From positions 36,385-100,384 of the forward strand of contig PAQV01000007.1 of assembly GCA_002709405.1 (NCBI GenBank): a stretch of DNA of 64,000 bases. The letters are read 5' to 3'. Below, piece by piece: positions 37,239-45,183 of this stretch (positions are counted from its first letter, which is position 1; each line of letters begins with the position of its first letter). The notes below the pieces were generated by a model that did no database searches, was not told the DNA's origin, and worked only from the letters and a program-made list of their open reading frames with translations. The stretch is from Paracoccaceae bacterium (GTDB taxonomy: Bacteria > Pseudomonadota > Alphaproteobacteria > Rhodobacterales > Rhodobacteraceae). The position numbers and the translations under genes were made by a program.

Positions 37239-38233
37239 TGCTGCTGGCTGCCCCCCTGGCGGCCTTCGACATCGAGGACCACGCCGTTTTCGGACCCGAA
37301 AACGCGTCCCGCCAGGTGCGCGTGCTCTCGGTCGCCGATGTCGACGTGTTCAGCCCGGTGATCGAGTCCTTCCGCGCCGCCCATCCCGACATCACCGTCG
37401 ACTATACCGTGGCCGCCTCGACGGCCATCATGACGGCCATCTCGGGCGAACAGGCCCCCTTCGACGTGGTCATTTCCTCGGCCATGGACCTGCAGACCAA
37501 GCTGGCCAACGACGGCTTTACCCAGTCGTTCCGCTCCACCGCCACGCTCAGCCTGCCGGACTGGGCCCGCTGGCGCGACGACCTCTTTGCCTTCACCCAG
37601 GAACCGGCGGCCATTGTCCTGTCGCGCGCGGCCTTCGCCGGCCATCCCCTGCCGGAAACCCGCCAGGCCCTGATCACCGTCCTGCGCCAGAACCCCGACC
37701 TGTTCCGCGACCGCGTGGGCACCTACGACCTGCGCTCCTCCGGCCTGGGCTACCTGTTCGCCACGCAAGACGCCCGCACCTCCGAGGTCTACTGGCGCCT
37801 GACCGAGGTCATGGGCGCGCTCGGCACCCGGCTGTACTGCTGTTCGTCCGACATGATCGACGATGTCGCCAGCGGAGAGCTGGCCATCGCCTACAACGTC
37901 CTGGCCAGCTATGCCCTCAGCCGGGCCGACCTGACCAAGGTGGCCATCGTCCTGCCCGAGGACTTCTCGACCGTCATGCTGCGCACCGCCCTGATCCCCC
38001 GCAACGCGCCCGCCCCGGTGCTGGCCGGGCGGTTCATCGACTTCCTGCTGACCTCGTCCTGGACCGATGCCGACGTGCCGCAATCACCCCTGTCGGTGTC
38101 CAGCGCCGTTTTCCTGACCAACCGCGACCGCTTTCGCCGGATCCGCCTGGGGCCGGAGCTGCTGGTCTACCTCGATGGCTACAAGCGCGACCGGTTCCTG
38201 GAGGCCTGGAAAGACGCCGTTCTGCAGGAATAG
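37208..38233 (+). CDS. Periplasmic substrate-binding protein overlapping tctE (possible kinase accessory)
   Basis: 341 residues with a Sec signal peptide (MRHLVLSVCLMLLAAPLAAF) and a type 2 periplasmic-binding fold: VRVLSVADVDVFSPVIESF and GEQAPFDVVISSAMDLQ near 85, similar in style to iron- and phosphoglycerate-type receptors. There is no permease or ATPase next to it. The 31-base overlap with tctE and the lack of transport partners suggest a periplasmic signal-input subunit for the kinase, like PgtC in the phosphoglycerate system. This role is inferred. A longer open frame from 36812 is a shadow of tctE. Confidence 0.85.
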   Translation: MRHLVLSVCLMLLAAPLAAFDIEDHAVFGPENASRQVRVLSVADVDVFSPVIESFRAAHPDITVDYTVAASTAIMTAISGEQAPFDVVISSAMDLQTKLANDGFTQSFRSTATLSLPDWARWRDDLFAFTQEPAAIVLSRAAFAGHPLPETRQALITVLRQNPDLFRDRVGTYDLRSSGLGYLFATQDARTSEVYWRLTEVMGALGTRLYCCSSDMIDDVASGELAIAYNVLASYALSRADLTKVAIVLPEDFSTVMLRTALIPRNAPAPVLAGRFIDFLLTSSWTDADVPQSPLSVSSAVFLTNRDRFRRIRLGPELLVYLDGYKRDRFLEAWKDAVLQE

Positions 38234-38300
38234 CGGACCCGCAAACGCAAACAGCGGCCAGGTGTCCCCGGCCGCTGCCCTAAAATCCTTACCCCAGGCC

Positions 38301-39803
38301 TCAGGCCGGTTCGGGATCGTCCATCAGCACATCGACACCCTTCATGGCCGACATCTGCTCTTCGGCCCAGTTGCGGATGTCCATCTTGCGGACGTTCTCG
38401 CGCAGGCCCTTCATGCGGCCCTGGCGGTCGTCCAGCGTCATTTCCAGCGCCTGGGCAATCGCGCTGTCCATCGACCGGTACGAGAACGGGTTGGTCAGCA
38501 CGGCCGAGCCCATTTCCACCGCCGCGCCGGCGAATTCCGACAGCACCAGCGCCCCGTCGCCATCGACCCGGGCGGCGCAATATTCCTTGCACACCAGGTT
38601 CATCCCATCCGCCAGGGGCGTGATCCAGGCCACGTCGGCCGCCCGGTAATAGGCCACCAGGTCGACAAAGGGCACCGCCCGCGACACCAGCGTGATCGGC
38701 GCCCAGTCAAGCGAGCCGAACCGGCCGTTGATCCGCCCCGTCGTGGCCTCCAGCTGTTCCTGGATTTCCTCGTAGACCGTCATGTTGCGGTTGGCCGGCA
38801 CCGACACGTGCATCAGCTGCACCTTGCCCCGCAGGTCCTTGCGCGCCTCCAGCAGCCGCTCGAAGGTTTCCAGCTGCTCGATCCCGCCCTTGGTGTAATC
38901 GGTCCGCCCGACCGACAGCACCAGCTGCGCATCGCCCAGGCCTTCGCGGATCTCGGCGGCCTTCTTCTCGGTCGCTTCGCTGCGGGCCAGCGTTTCGATG
39001 TAGTCGACATCGACCCCCACGGGCGAGGCCTGCAACACCACCTTGCGCCCGTCGAATTCCACCTCGGTCGGCACCGATTGTTCCGACAGGGCCGTCGCCT
39101 GGGACGACATCTCGGGCTTGACCTTGACCCGCTCGGTCACCGTGACCTCCAGCAGCGACCGCGCGGCCGAGACAAAGTTGTTCACGTAACGCGGGATGTG
39201 AAAGCCCACCACGTCGGCGGCCAGCAGCGATTGCAGGATCTCCAGCCGCCAGGGCAGCACGTTGAAGATATCCGCGCTGGGGAAGGGCGTGTGGTGGAAG
39301 AACGAGATCTTAACGTCGGGCCGCAACTGGCGCAGGTAGCCCGGCACCAGCCACAGGTTATAGTCGTGGATCCAGACCACCGCGCCCTCGGCCGCCTCGG
39401 CGGCGGCGGCCTCGGCAAAGGCCCAGTTCACCTCGCGGAAGGTCGGCCAGTCGACCGGGTCGTAGTTATAGCGCTCCTTGAAGCCGTGCAGGATCGGCCA
39501 GAAGGCCTCTTTCGAGGACACGTGGTAGAAGCTTTTCACCTGCTCCTTGGTCAGCGGCAGGCGCGACACGGAATACTTGCCGAACTTGTCCTCGATCTCG
39601 ACCACCCGTTCGAAATCGGGGTTCGAGGGATCCTCGGCCTCTTTCCAGGCCACCCAGGCGCCGCTTTCGAAGCGCCCGAAAAAGGACTTCAGAGTCGGCA
39701 CGATGCCGTTGGGGGACTTGTTCTCGCGGAAGACGATCTTGCCGTTTTCCTCAACCTCTTCATAGGGTTGACGGTGATAGACGATAACCAGGTTCGAGGG
39801 CAT
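38301..39803 (-). CDS. ggpS: Glucosylglycerol-phosphate synthase GgpS (GT20)
   Basis: 500 residues, GT20 fold. It would at first sight be called trehalose-6-phosphate synthase, but it follows cyanobacterial GgpS closely: LVIVYHRQPYEEV, KSPNGIVPTLKSFF, SGAWVAWKE, PLTKEQVKSFYHVSSKEAFW, WIHDYNLWLVPGYLRQLRP, FFHHTPFPSADIFNVLPWR, VGFHIPRYVNNFV, INGRFGSLDWAPI and ITPLADGMNLVCKEY. GgpS joins ADP-glucose and sn-glycerol 3-phosphate. The upstream gpsA and phosphatase genes complete the pathway. It starts 1 base after the phosphatase stop (TGACATG). The product, glucosylglycerol after dephosphorylation, is a compatible solute against salt stress. Confidence 0.92.
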   Translation of the reverse strand: MPSNLVIVYHRQPYEEVEENGKIVFRENKSPNGIVPTLKSFFGRFESGAWVAWKEAEDPSNPDFERVVEIEDKFGKYSVSRLPLTKEQVKSFYHVSSKEAFWPILHGFKERYNYDPVDWPTFREVNWAFAEAAAAEAAEGAVVWIHDYNLWLVPGYLRQLRPDVKISFFHHTPFPSADIFNVLPWRLEILQSLLAADVVGFHIPRYVNNFVSAARSLLEVTVTERVKVKPEMSSQATALSEQSVPTEVEFDGRKVVLQASPVGVDVDYIETLARSEATEKKAAEIREGLGDAQLVLSVGRTDYTKGGIEQLETFERLLEARKDLRGKVQLMHVSVPANRNMTVYEEIQEQLEATTGRINGRFGSLDWAPITLVSRAVPFVDLVAYYRAADVAWITPLADGMNLVCKEYCAARVDGDGALVLSEFAGAAVEMGSAVLTNPFSYRSMDSAIAQALEMTLDDRQGRMKGLRENVRKMDIRNWAEEQMSAMKGVDVLMDDPEPA

Positions 39804-39804
39804 G

Positions 39805-40587
39805 TCAGCTGCCTTTCGGAATGTCGTGAAGGGAATGGGCGTCGATGGCTTCCAGGATGCCGGCGGCCCCGTGGGCGCGGGCCTTGTGGACATGGGCCAG
39901 CGGTTCGACCCTCGCCATCAGCGCCGCTTCGGAATTGCCGACGGCCACGGCGGGCAGGCCGCATTCCAGCATCGACAGGTCATTGAGCGTATCGCCCGCG
40001 ACCAGCACCCTTTCCTCGGGAATGGACAGGTGGTCGACCAGCCGGCGGATCGACGGGCCCTTCGACACGCCGCGCGGTAACACGTCGAAATAGCGGTTGT
40101 CCGAGATCAGCCAGTCCAGCCCCAGCGCCTTGACCTTTTCGCAGGCGCTGTCGTCGAAGGCCTCGGCGTCCAGGTCATAGCTGACCCGGTAGCGGAAGCG
40201 CGTCGGTTGCAGGGACAGGCCGGGATGGCCGTCCAGCACCTCGCGCACGCGCGCGCCGAAATCGTTCCAGCGGCTGGCGATGTCCTCTTCCAGCTCGGGG
40301 ATCGGTTCGATGCCGCCGTCGTCGGTCACGTGGGCGATGGTCGTGCCCACGTCGCCCACCACGTATTCCGGCCAGGGCAGGCCGTTCTCGCGGCACATCT
40401 CCATGATGAACTCCGGGTCGCGCCCGGTCACGAAGATCAGCCCGATGGTGAACCGGTTGGCCTCGATCCAGTCGTACAGGACCTTGCGGGCGTCTTCGGT
40501 GCCGCCCAGGAAGGTGCCGTCCAGGTCGGTGGCAAGGGTGAAGCGGCGGTCCGAGAGGCTCGGCCGCGCGGATTGCATGACGTTCAT
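39805..40587 (-). CDS. HAD-superfamily phosphatase, predicted glucosylglycerol-phosphate phosphatase
   Basis: 260 residues, class IIB-type HAD hydrolase (sucrose-phosphatase-like). Motif I TDLDGT (nucleophile Asp21, acid/base Asp23), motif II FVTGRDPEF (Thr/Gly), motif III Lys in GVSKGPSIRRLVDHL, motif IV VAGDTLNDLSML. Sandwiched between gpsA (4 bases upstream) and ggpS (1 base downstream), it is the obvious candidate to release glucosylglycerol from its phosphate. It is not of the cyanobacterial StpA/GgpP type as I remember it; it would be closer to the HAD domain fused in pseudomonad GgpPS. Confidence 0.87.
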   Translation of the reverse strand: MNVMQSARPSLSDRRFTLATDLDGTFLGGTEDARKVLYDWIEANRFTIGLIFVTGRDPEFIMEMCRENGLPWPEYVVGDVGTTIAHVTDDGGIEPIPELEEDIASRWNDFGARVREVLDGHPGLSLQPTRFRYRVSYDLDAEAFDDSACEKVKALGLDWLISDNRYFDVLPRGVSKGPSIRRLVDHLSIPEERVLVAGDTLNDLSMLECGLPAVAVGNSEAALMARVEPLAHVHKARAHGAAGILEAIDAHSLHDIPKGS

Positions 40588-40591
40588 GGGG

Positions 40592-41788
40592 TCAGCTCCC
40601 GAACTGCAGGGTAACGATGGATTCCGGATGGGCGAGCGACAGCTCCAGCGCGCGCGGCTCGGCCTCGATCGGGCGGGACCAGAGCGCGTTGAACGAAGCT
40701 TCCAGGTCGGCGCCTTCGTGCAGCACGGCATGGACCGTTTCGCAGATCGGCATCGACACGCCGATGCGCCGGGCCAGGTCGGTGACAGAGACCGCGTTGA
40801 CCTCGCCCTCGACCACGACGTTGCGGCCCTCGAAGCACTGCGCCCGGGTCAGGCCCCGGCCCAGTTGGTGGCCCAGCGACATGTTGCGCGAGGTGGTCGA
40901 GGAACAGGTCAGCGTCAGATCGCCCGCGCCCGACAGGCCGGTCACGGTTTCGCGCCGTCCGCCCAAGGCCTCGGCCAGCAGTTTCATTTCGTCGGTGCCC
41001 CGGGTGATCATCGCCGCCCGGGTGTTTTCGGCAAAGCCCGCGCCCGACAGCATGCCGCAGGCGATGGCGATGACGTTCTTGACCGCGCCGCCGACCTCGA
41101 CCCCGATCAGGTCGTCCGAGACATAAGGCCGGAACCCGCTGCCCGACAGCGACATGGCCATGCGCGCGGCCGGCGAGTTTTCCGGGTTCAGCCGGTCCTC
41201 GTAACGCCATTCAAAGGCCACGGTGGCCGCGGTGGGATGATCCAGCGCGGTTTCGCGCGCGAAGGTCGGGCCGGATATGGCGCCGACGGGGTGGCCCGGC
41301 AGCTCCTGGCTGACGACCTCGGACAGCAGCAGGCCCGTGCCCCGTTCGATGCCCTTGCAGCACAGCGCCACCGGCACGCCCTCGGCCAGGTGCGGCTTGG
41401 CGGCCCGGCACATCTCGCGTAGCGACGACGAGGGTGTCACGATCAGCACGGCTTCGGCGGCGACCAGCGCGTCGCCCACGTCGGCGGTGGCGGTCAGCCC
41501 CTGGGGCAGGTCGATGTCGGGAAGGTAGTCGCCATTCTGCCGGCTGGAGTTGATCTGTTGCGCCAGCAGCTCGCGGCGGGCCCAGATCTTCGTGGCGTGG
41601 CCATTGCGGGCGAGCACGGTGCCCAGGGCGGTGCCCCAGCTTCCTGCGCCCAGCACGGCAAGGTTTCGGTAAGGGGTGGGGGATCTATGCGGGATCGGGT
41701 CCTGGATCGGTCTGGCCTCTGGTTGTTTCTGGTTTCGGGTCGTGCGGGACAGGCCCGCCGGCGAGGGGTGCGAAATCTTGCCGGGCAT
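40592..41788 (-). CDS. gpsA: NAD(P)+-dependent glycerol-3-phosphate dehydrogenase
   Basis: 398 residues. Core motifs: nucleotide-binding LGAGSWGTALGTVLARNGH near 45-65, GPTFARETALDHPTAATVA, the catalytic Lys in VGGAVKNVIAIACGMLSG, and LSGAGDLTLTCSSTTSRN. Reduces dihydroxyacetone phosphate to sn-glycerol 3-phosphate, for phospholipids and, here, as acceptor substrate of GgpS. The only in-frame ATG before the core gives an unusual basic N-terminal extension of about 42 residues; no good ribosome-binding site is visible, so the true start is uncertain. First gene of the gpsA-phosphatase-ggpS operon. Confidence 0.9.
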   Translation of the reverse strand: MPGKISHPSPAGLSRTTRNQKQPEARPIQDPIPHRSPTPYRNLAVLGAGSWGTALGTVLARNGHATKIWARRELLAQQINSSRQNGDYLPDIDLPQGLTATADVGDALVAAEAVLIVTPSSSLREMCRAAKPHLAEGVPVALCCKGIERGTGLLLSEVVSQELPGHPVGAISGPTFARETALDHPTAATVAFEWRYEDRLNPENSPAARMAMSLSGSGFRPYVSDDLIGVEVGGAVKNVIAIACGMLSGAGFAENTRAAMITRGTDEMKLLAEALGGRRETVTGLSGAGDLTLTCSSTTSRNMSLGHQLGRGLTRAQCFEGRNVVVEGEVNAVSVTDLARRIGVSMPICETVHAVLHEGADLEASFNALWSRPIEAEPRALELSLAHPESIVTLQFGS

Positions 41789-42029
41789 GTTGAGGGACCC
41801 GACGCCAGGCTAACGCGCGCGCGGGAGGAAGGTTCCCGCTGCAATGCAACATTTTGGTGCGCGCGCAGCATTTCGCCGACAGCGGTACCGGATTCATTGG
41901 AAAAATTCAACTGATCGGCCGGAATGCGTCATCCACTGTTCCAAAAGCGACATCGGCAGGGCCGGGCAGGCCGGCCCTGTCCGCCTATTCTGCCGGTGCA
42001 ATCGACGCCCGTTCCAAAGGACGCTGCCC
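41789..42029. promoter_or_regulatory. Divergent promoter region, glucosylglycerol operon / tag
   Basis: 241-base gap. Moderately AT-rich core around 41840-41860 and 41890-41910. An 8-base GC-rich hairpin AGGGCCGG / CCGGCCCT (41958-41965, 41971-41978) lies in the presumed leader of tag. No clear promoter boxes for either direction; a salt-responsive promoter would be expected on the minus side. Confidence 0.35.
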
Positions 42030-42638
42030 ATGCCCGATCTTGTCCCCGGCCCCGATGGCCGACCGCGCTGCGGCTGGTGCACTGCCGCGCCGGACTTCTT
42101 CGCTTACCACGATGCCGAATGGGGCTTTCCGGTCGGCGACGACATCCGCCTGTTCGAAAAGCTCTGCCTGGAAAGCTTCCAGTCGGGCCTGTCGTGGCGC
42201 ACCATCCTGGCCAAGCGCGAGAATTTCCGCGCGGCCTTCGACGGGTTCGACTTTCGCAAGGTCGCCTCCTATGGCGAGGACGACGTGGCCCGGCTGCTGG
42301 CCGATGCGGGCATCGTCCGCCACAGGGGCAAGATCACGGCGGTGATCAACAACGCCGCCCGCTGTTGCGAGCTGGTCGACCAGGAGGGATCTCTGGCGGG
42401 CTATGTCTGGCGGTTCGAACCGGCACCGGAGGACCTGGGAGAGCCGCAGACGGCCTCGACCTCGCCGGCCTCGGTCGCGCTGTCGAAGGACCTGAAGAAA
42501 CGGGGCTGGCGCTTTGTCGGGCCGACCACGGTCTTTGCCTTCATGCAGGCGATGGGGCTGATCAACGACCATGCCCGGGGCTGCGCGCTGCGGGATCAGG
42601 CGGCCCAGGCGCGGGCCGCGTTCACACCGCCCGGCTGA
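42030..42638 (+). CDS. tag: DNA-3-methyladenine glycosylase I
   Basis: 202-residue base-excision repair enzyme. The start ATG at 42030 (AAAGGA upstream) places the zinc ligand Cys14 and His27 as in E. coli Tag (RCGWCTAAPDFFAYHDAEWG), followed by LFEKLCLESFQSGLSWRTIL with the catalytic-pocket Glu, and a C-terminal RGWRFVGPTTVFAFMQAMGL and NDHARGC, which supplies the other two zinc ligands. Monocistronic by appearance. The upstream open frame is not conserved in style and was not used. Confidence 0.95.
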   Translation: MPDLVPGPDGRPRCGWCTAAPDFFAYHDAEWGFPVGDDIRLFEKLCLESFQSGLSWRTILAKRENFRAAFDGFDFRKVASYGEDDVARLLADAGIVRHRGKITAVINNAARCCELVDQEGSLAGYVWRFEPAPEDLGEPQTASTSPASVALSKDLKKRGWRFVGPTTVFAFMQAMGLINDHARGCALRDQAAQARAAFTPPG

Positions 42639-42702
42639 TCCGGTTGCACCTTTGTCCGGGCCGCGACAGAGTGCGGGCCAACGCATGAACTTGGACGATG
42701 CC

Positions 42703-43113
42703 ATGAAAGCCTTTCTGCCCCTCACCCTCGTTGCCGGGCTGGCCCTGGCCGCCGCCTGCACCCAGCCGTCCGAACCCCAGGGCGCCTTGCTGTATGTCGA
42801 GAACTGCACCGGCTGCCATGGCCTGACGGGGCAGGGCGATGGCCCGCTGGCCGGGGACTACGGCATCGACGTGCCCGACCTGACGCTGATTTCGGCGCGC
42901 AACGGGGGGGTGTTCCCGATGGCCGACGTCATGTCGACCATCGACGGGTTCACCCGGGTGCAACATGGCAACGTGGTGATGCCGGAATTCGGGGCGCTGC
43001 TGGAGGACGGGCCGATCGTGTCCTTCGACAGCGGCGACGGGATCCCAACGCCCACGCCGGCCGCCCTTGTTGCCCTGGCCGAGTACCTCGAAACGCTGCA
43101 GCGCACACCATGA
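42703..43113 (+). CDS. Small c-type cytochrome lipoprotein
   Basis: 136 residues. A lipoprotein-type signal (MKAFLPLTLVAGLALAAAC, lipid-modified Cys19) is followed by a haem-binding C-T-G-C-H at 35-39 in a cytochrome c class I domain, with likely axial Met in GNVVMPEFG. An alternative ATG at 42685 would add six residues. Predicted membrane-anchored periplasmic electron carrier; partner oxidase or dehydrogenase unknown. Not obviously linked to the alcohol dehydrogenase downstream, as a hairpin separates them. Confidence 0.9.
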   Translation: MKAFLPLTLVAGLALAAACTQPSEPQGALLYVENCTGCHGLTGQGDGPLAGDYGIDVPDLTLISARNGGVFPMADVMSTIDGFTRVQHGNVVMPEFGALLEDGPIVSFDSGDGIPTPTPAALVALAEYLETLQRTP

Positions 43114-43117
43114 CCGT

Positions 43118-43147
43118 GTAGGATGGGTGCTATAGCACCCATCTTAC
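43118..43147. terminator. Perfect 22-base inverted repeat after the cytochrome gene
   Basis: GATGGGTGC-TATA-GCACCCATC (43122-43143) is a perfect palindrome, flanked by GTAG and TTAC, which extend the stem with one mismatch. It begins 9 bases after the cytochrome stop codon and has no U-run, so it is either a stem-type terminator or a copy of a dispersed REP-like element. Confidence 0.6.
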
Positions 43148-43225
43148 GTCCACCCGCGCAACGCCCCCTTGCGAAACGCAATTCCGATGTGTGAAATGGC
43201 CCCGGAACCGGCAGGGGAGGGCCAG

Positions 43226-44398
43226 ATGAGCGATTTCACCTTCAACACCACACCGTCGATCCGCCAGCTGCGCGGCGGGGCCGCCAAGATGGGCGAGATC
43301 CTGGGCACCATGGCCAGCGCCGGCCCCGGTGCATCTGTCCTCTTCGTCACCGACCCGGGCATCATGTCCCTGGGCCTGGCGGATGCCGCCCTAGCCGATC
43401 TGGAAGACAAGGGCTTTGCCGTCACGCTCTTCGACAAGGTCGAACCCGATCCCAAGGCCACCACCGTGCTCGACGCCGCGCAGATCGCCCGCGACAGCGC
43501 CGCCACCTGCGTCGTGGGCTTCGGCGGCGGATCGTCGATGGACGTGGCTAAGGTCGTGGCGCTCGCCGCCCGCTCGGACCAGCCGCTTGACGAGATGTAC
43601 GGCGTCGGCCTCGCACGTGGGCAGCGCCTGCCCCTGGTCCTGGTCCCCACCACCGCCGGCACCGGGTCCGAGGTCACCATGGTCTCGATCCTGACCACCG
43701 GCACGTCCGAGAAGAAGGGCGTCGTCTCGCCCATCATCCTGCCCGACATTGCCCTGCTTGACGCCGACCTGACCCTTGGTCTGCCCCCCGCGATCACCGC
43801 CGCCACCGGCGTCGACGCCATGGTCCACGCGATCGAGGCCTATACCTCGACCTCGGCCAACAACAATCCGCTCAGCCGGATGCTGGCCTGCCAGGCGCTC
43901 GACCTGCTGGCCGCGAACATTCGCGAGGCCGTGTTCAACGGCACCAATGCCGAGGCCCGGGCCAACATGCTGCTGGGCTCGATGCTGGCCGGCCAGGCCT
44001 TCGCCAATTCGCCCGTCGCCGCCGTCCATGCGCTGGCCTACCCGGTGGGCTCGCTGTTCCACGTGCCGCACGGGCTGTCGAACGCCCTGGTCCTGGCCCA
44101 GGTCATGCGCTTCAACGCCCCGGCCTGCAGCGCCCAATATGCCGAGCTTGCCCCCCACATCTTCCCAGACATCGACATGGCCCGCGACAGCCAGGCCATC
44201 ACCGCCGAGTTGATCGACCGGCTGGCCACCCTGAACACCGAGCTGGGCCTGGAACCCGGCCTGCGCGGCGTGGGCATTGCGGAAACGGACATCGGCAAGC
44301 TGGCCTCGGACGCGATGAACCAGACCCGGCTGTTGGTGAACAACCCGCGCGAGGTCACCCTGGAGGACGCCAAACGGATCTACGAAGCCGCCCTGTGA
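43226..44398 (+). CDS. Iron-containing alcohol dehydrogenase (group III)
   Basis: 390 residues. Start ATG at 43226 with GGGGAGG upstream. Motifs: VVGFGGGSSMDVAKVVALAA (dinucleotide binding), VPTTAGTGSEVTMVSI, the metal-ligand segment AMVHAIEAYTS, and SPVAAVHALAYPVGSLFHVPHGLSNALVL with the further His ligands. NAD-dependent oxidation of an alcohol, substrate not predictable. An ORF start further upstream at 43169 lacks a ribosome-binding site. Confidence 0.94.
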   Translation: MSDFTFNTTPSIRQLRGGAAKMGEILGTMASAGPGASVLFVTDPGIMSLGLADAALADLEDKGFAVTLFDKVEPDPKATTVLDAAQIARDSAATCVVGFGGGSSMDVAKVVALAARSDQPLDEMYGVGLARGQRLPLVLVPTTAGTGSEVTMVSILTTGTSEKKGVVSPIILPDIALLDADLTLGLPPAITAATGVDAMVHAIEAYTSTSANNNPLSRMLACQALDLLAANIREAVFNGTNAEARANMLLGSMLAGQAFANSPVAAVHALAYPVGSLFHVPHGLSNALVLAQVMRFNAPACSAQYAELAPHIFPDIDMARDSQAITAELIDRLATLNTELGLEPGLRGVGIAETDIGKLASDAMNQTRLLVNNPREVTLEDAKRIYEAAL

Positions 44399-44479
44399 TG
44401 GCGTCCCCTCGGCGGGGGGCGTGTGGCCGCCTGCCGGCAGGTCCCAGCCCATCTGACGGGGGCGAAACGGGCCGCCGAC

Positions 44480-44537
44480 GTTTTGTACAAAACGGGCAGT
44501 TCGGCGGTTCCTGGCCATTTGAACATGTACAAAACGG
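44480..44537. promoter_or_regulatory. Operator-like repeats upstream of the thioesterase gene
   Basis: A perfect 14-base palindrome GTTTTGTACAAAAC (44480-44493) overlaps the direct repeat TGTACAAAACGG at 44484-44495, which recurs at 44526-44537, 42 bases start to start (four helical turns). The second copy ends 16 bases before the thioesterase ATG. The arrangement suggests two repressor sites on the thioesterase promoter. Confidence 0.55.
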
Positions 44538-44553
44538 ACAAAAGGCACCCCTG

Positions 44554-45003
44554 ATGGCAGACCGCCCCCCCCGCGCAACCCGGGCCGATTTTGCCCATTT
44601 CACCCGGCTGCAAACCCGCTGGATGGACAACGACGCCTATGGCCACATGAACAATGTCGTGCATTACTCTCTGTTCGACACGGTGGTGAACGGCTGGCTG
44701 ATCGAGAAGGACCTGCTGGATGTGATGGGGTCCGAAAGCTACGGGCTGGTCGTCGAAACCGGCTGCCGCTACCACGCCGAGCTGTCTTTTCCCGGTTGGG
44801 TCGACGCGGGCATGAAGGTGTCGAAACTGGGCACGTCCTCGATACGTTACGAGATCGGCCTGTTCGACGACGGTGCGGACCTGGCGGCGGCCGAAGGCTT
44901 CTTTGTCCATGTCTACGTGACCCGGTCCACCCACAAGCCGGTGCCGATCGACGATGCCCGCCGGGCGGTGCTGTCGACCCTGATGAAGGATCGCCGACAC
45001 TAG
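44554..45003 (+). CDS. Acyl-CoA thioesterase (4-hydroxybenzoyl-CoA thioesterase/YbgC type)
   Basis: 149-residue single hotdog-fold enzyme. The diagnostic active-site segment is TRWMDNDAYGHMNNVVHYSLFD (catalytic Asp and the HMNN turn), followed by ETGCRYHAELSFP. Start ATG at 44554 with AAAGG upstream; a longer frame reaches back through the operator-like repeats and is rejected. Hydrolyses an acyl-CoA, substrate unknown. Confidence 0.9.
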   Translation: MADRPPRATRADFAHFTRLQTRWMDNDAYGHMNNVVHYSLFDTVVNGWLIEKDLLDVMGSESYGLVVETGCRYHAELSFPGWVDAGMKVSKLGTSSIRYEIGLFDDGADLAAAEGFFVHVYVTRSTHKPVPIDDARRAVLSTLMKDRRH

Positions 45004-45183
45004 GGGGGCGCCTCCCTTGGGGATCGTGGTGGGGGAAAATGGTTTGATTCCAGGGATCTAGGCCTGCCTCGTGGCATGGCTGCCCTTGGGCGGGGGGCTG
45101 GCTAAATGACAGTTTCATGACCCTCCCTTGCGCCCCGCGCGGCCCGGCGCTACGGCCCGTGCCAGGGCAGATGGAGCGCGCGC

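Noticed and set aside
36812..38233. Possible gene fusion or frameshift between tctE and the periplasmic protein
   Set aside because: The extended frame in front of the binding protein is an out-of-frame shadow of tctE; the signal peptide at 37208 marks the true start.
38301..39803. Trehalose-6-phosphate synthase (OtsA)
   Set aside because: Same GT20 family, but the conserved blocks follow GgpS, and the operon has gpsA and a HAD phosphatase rather than otsB.
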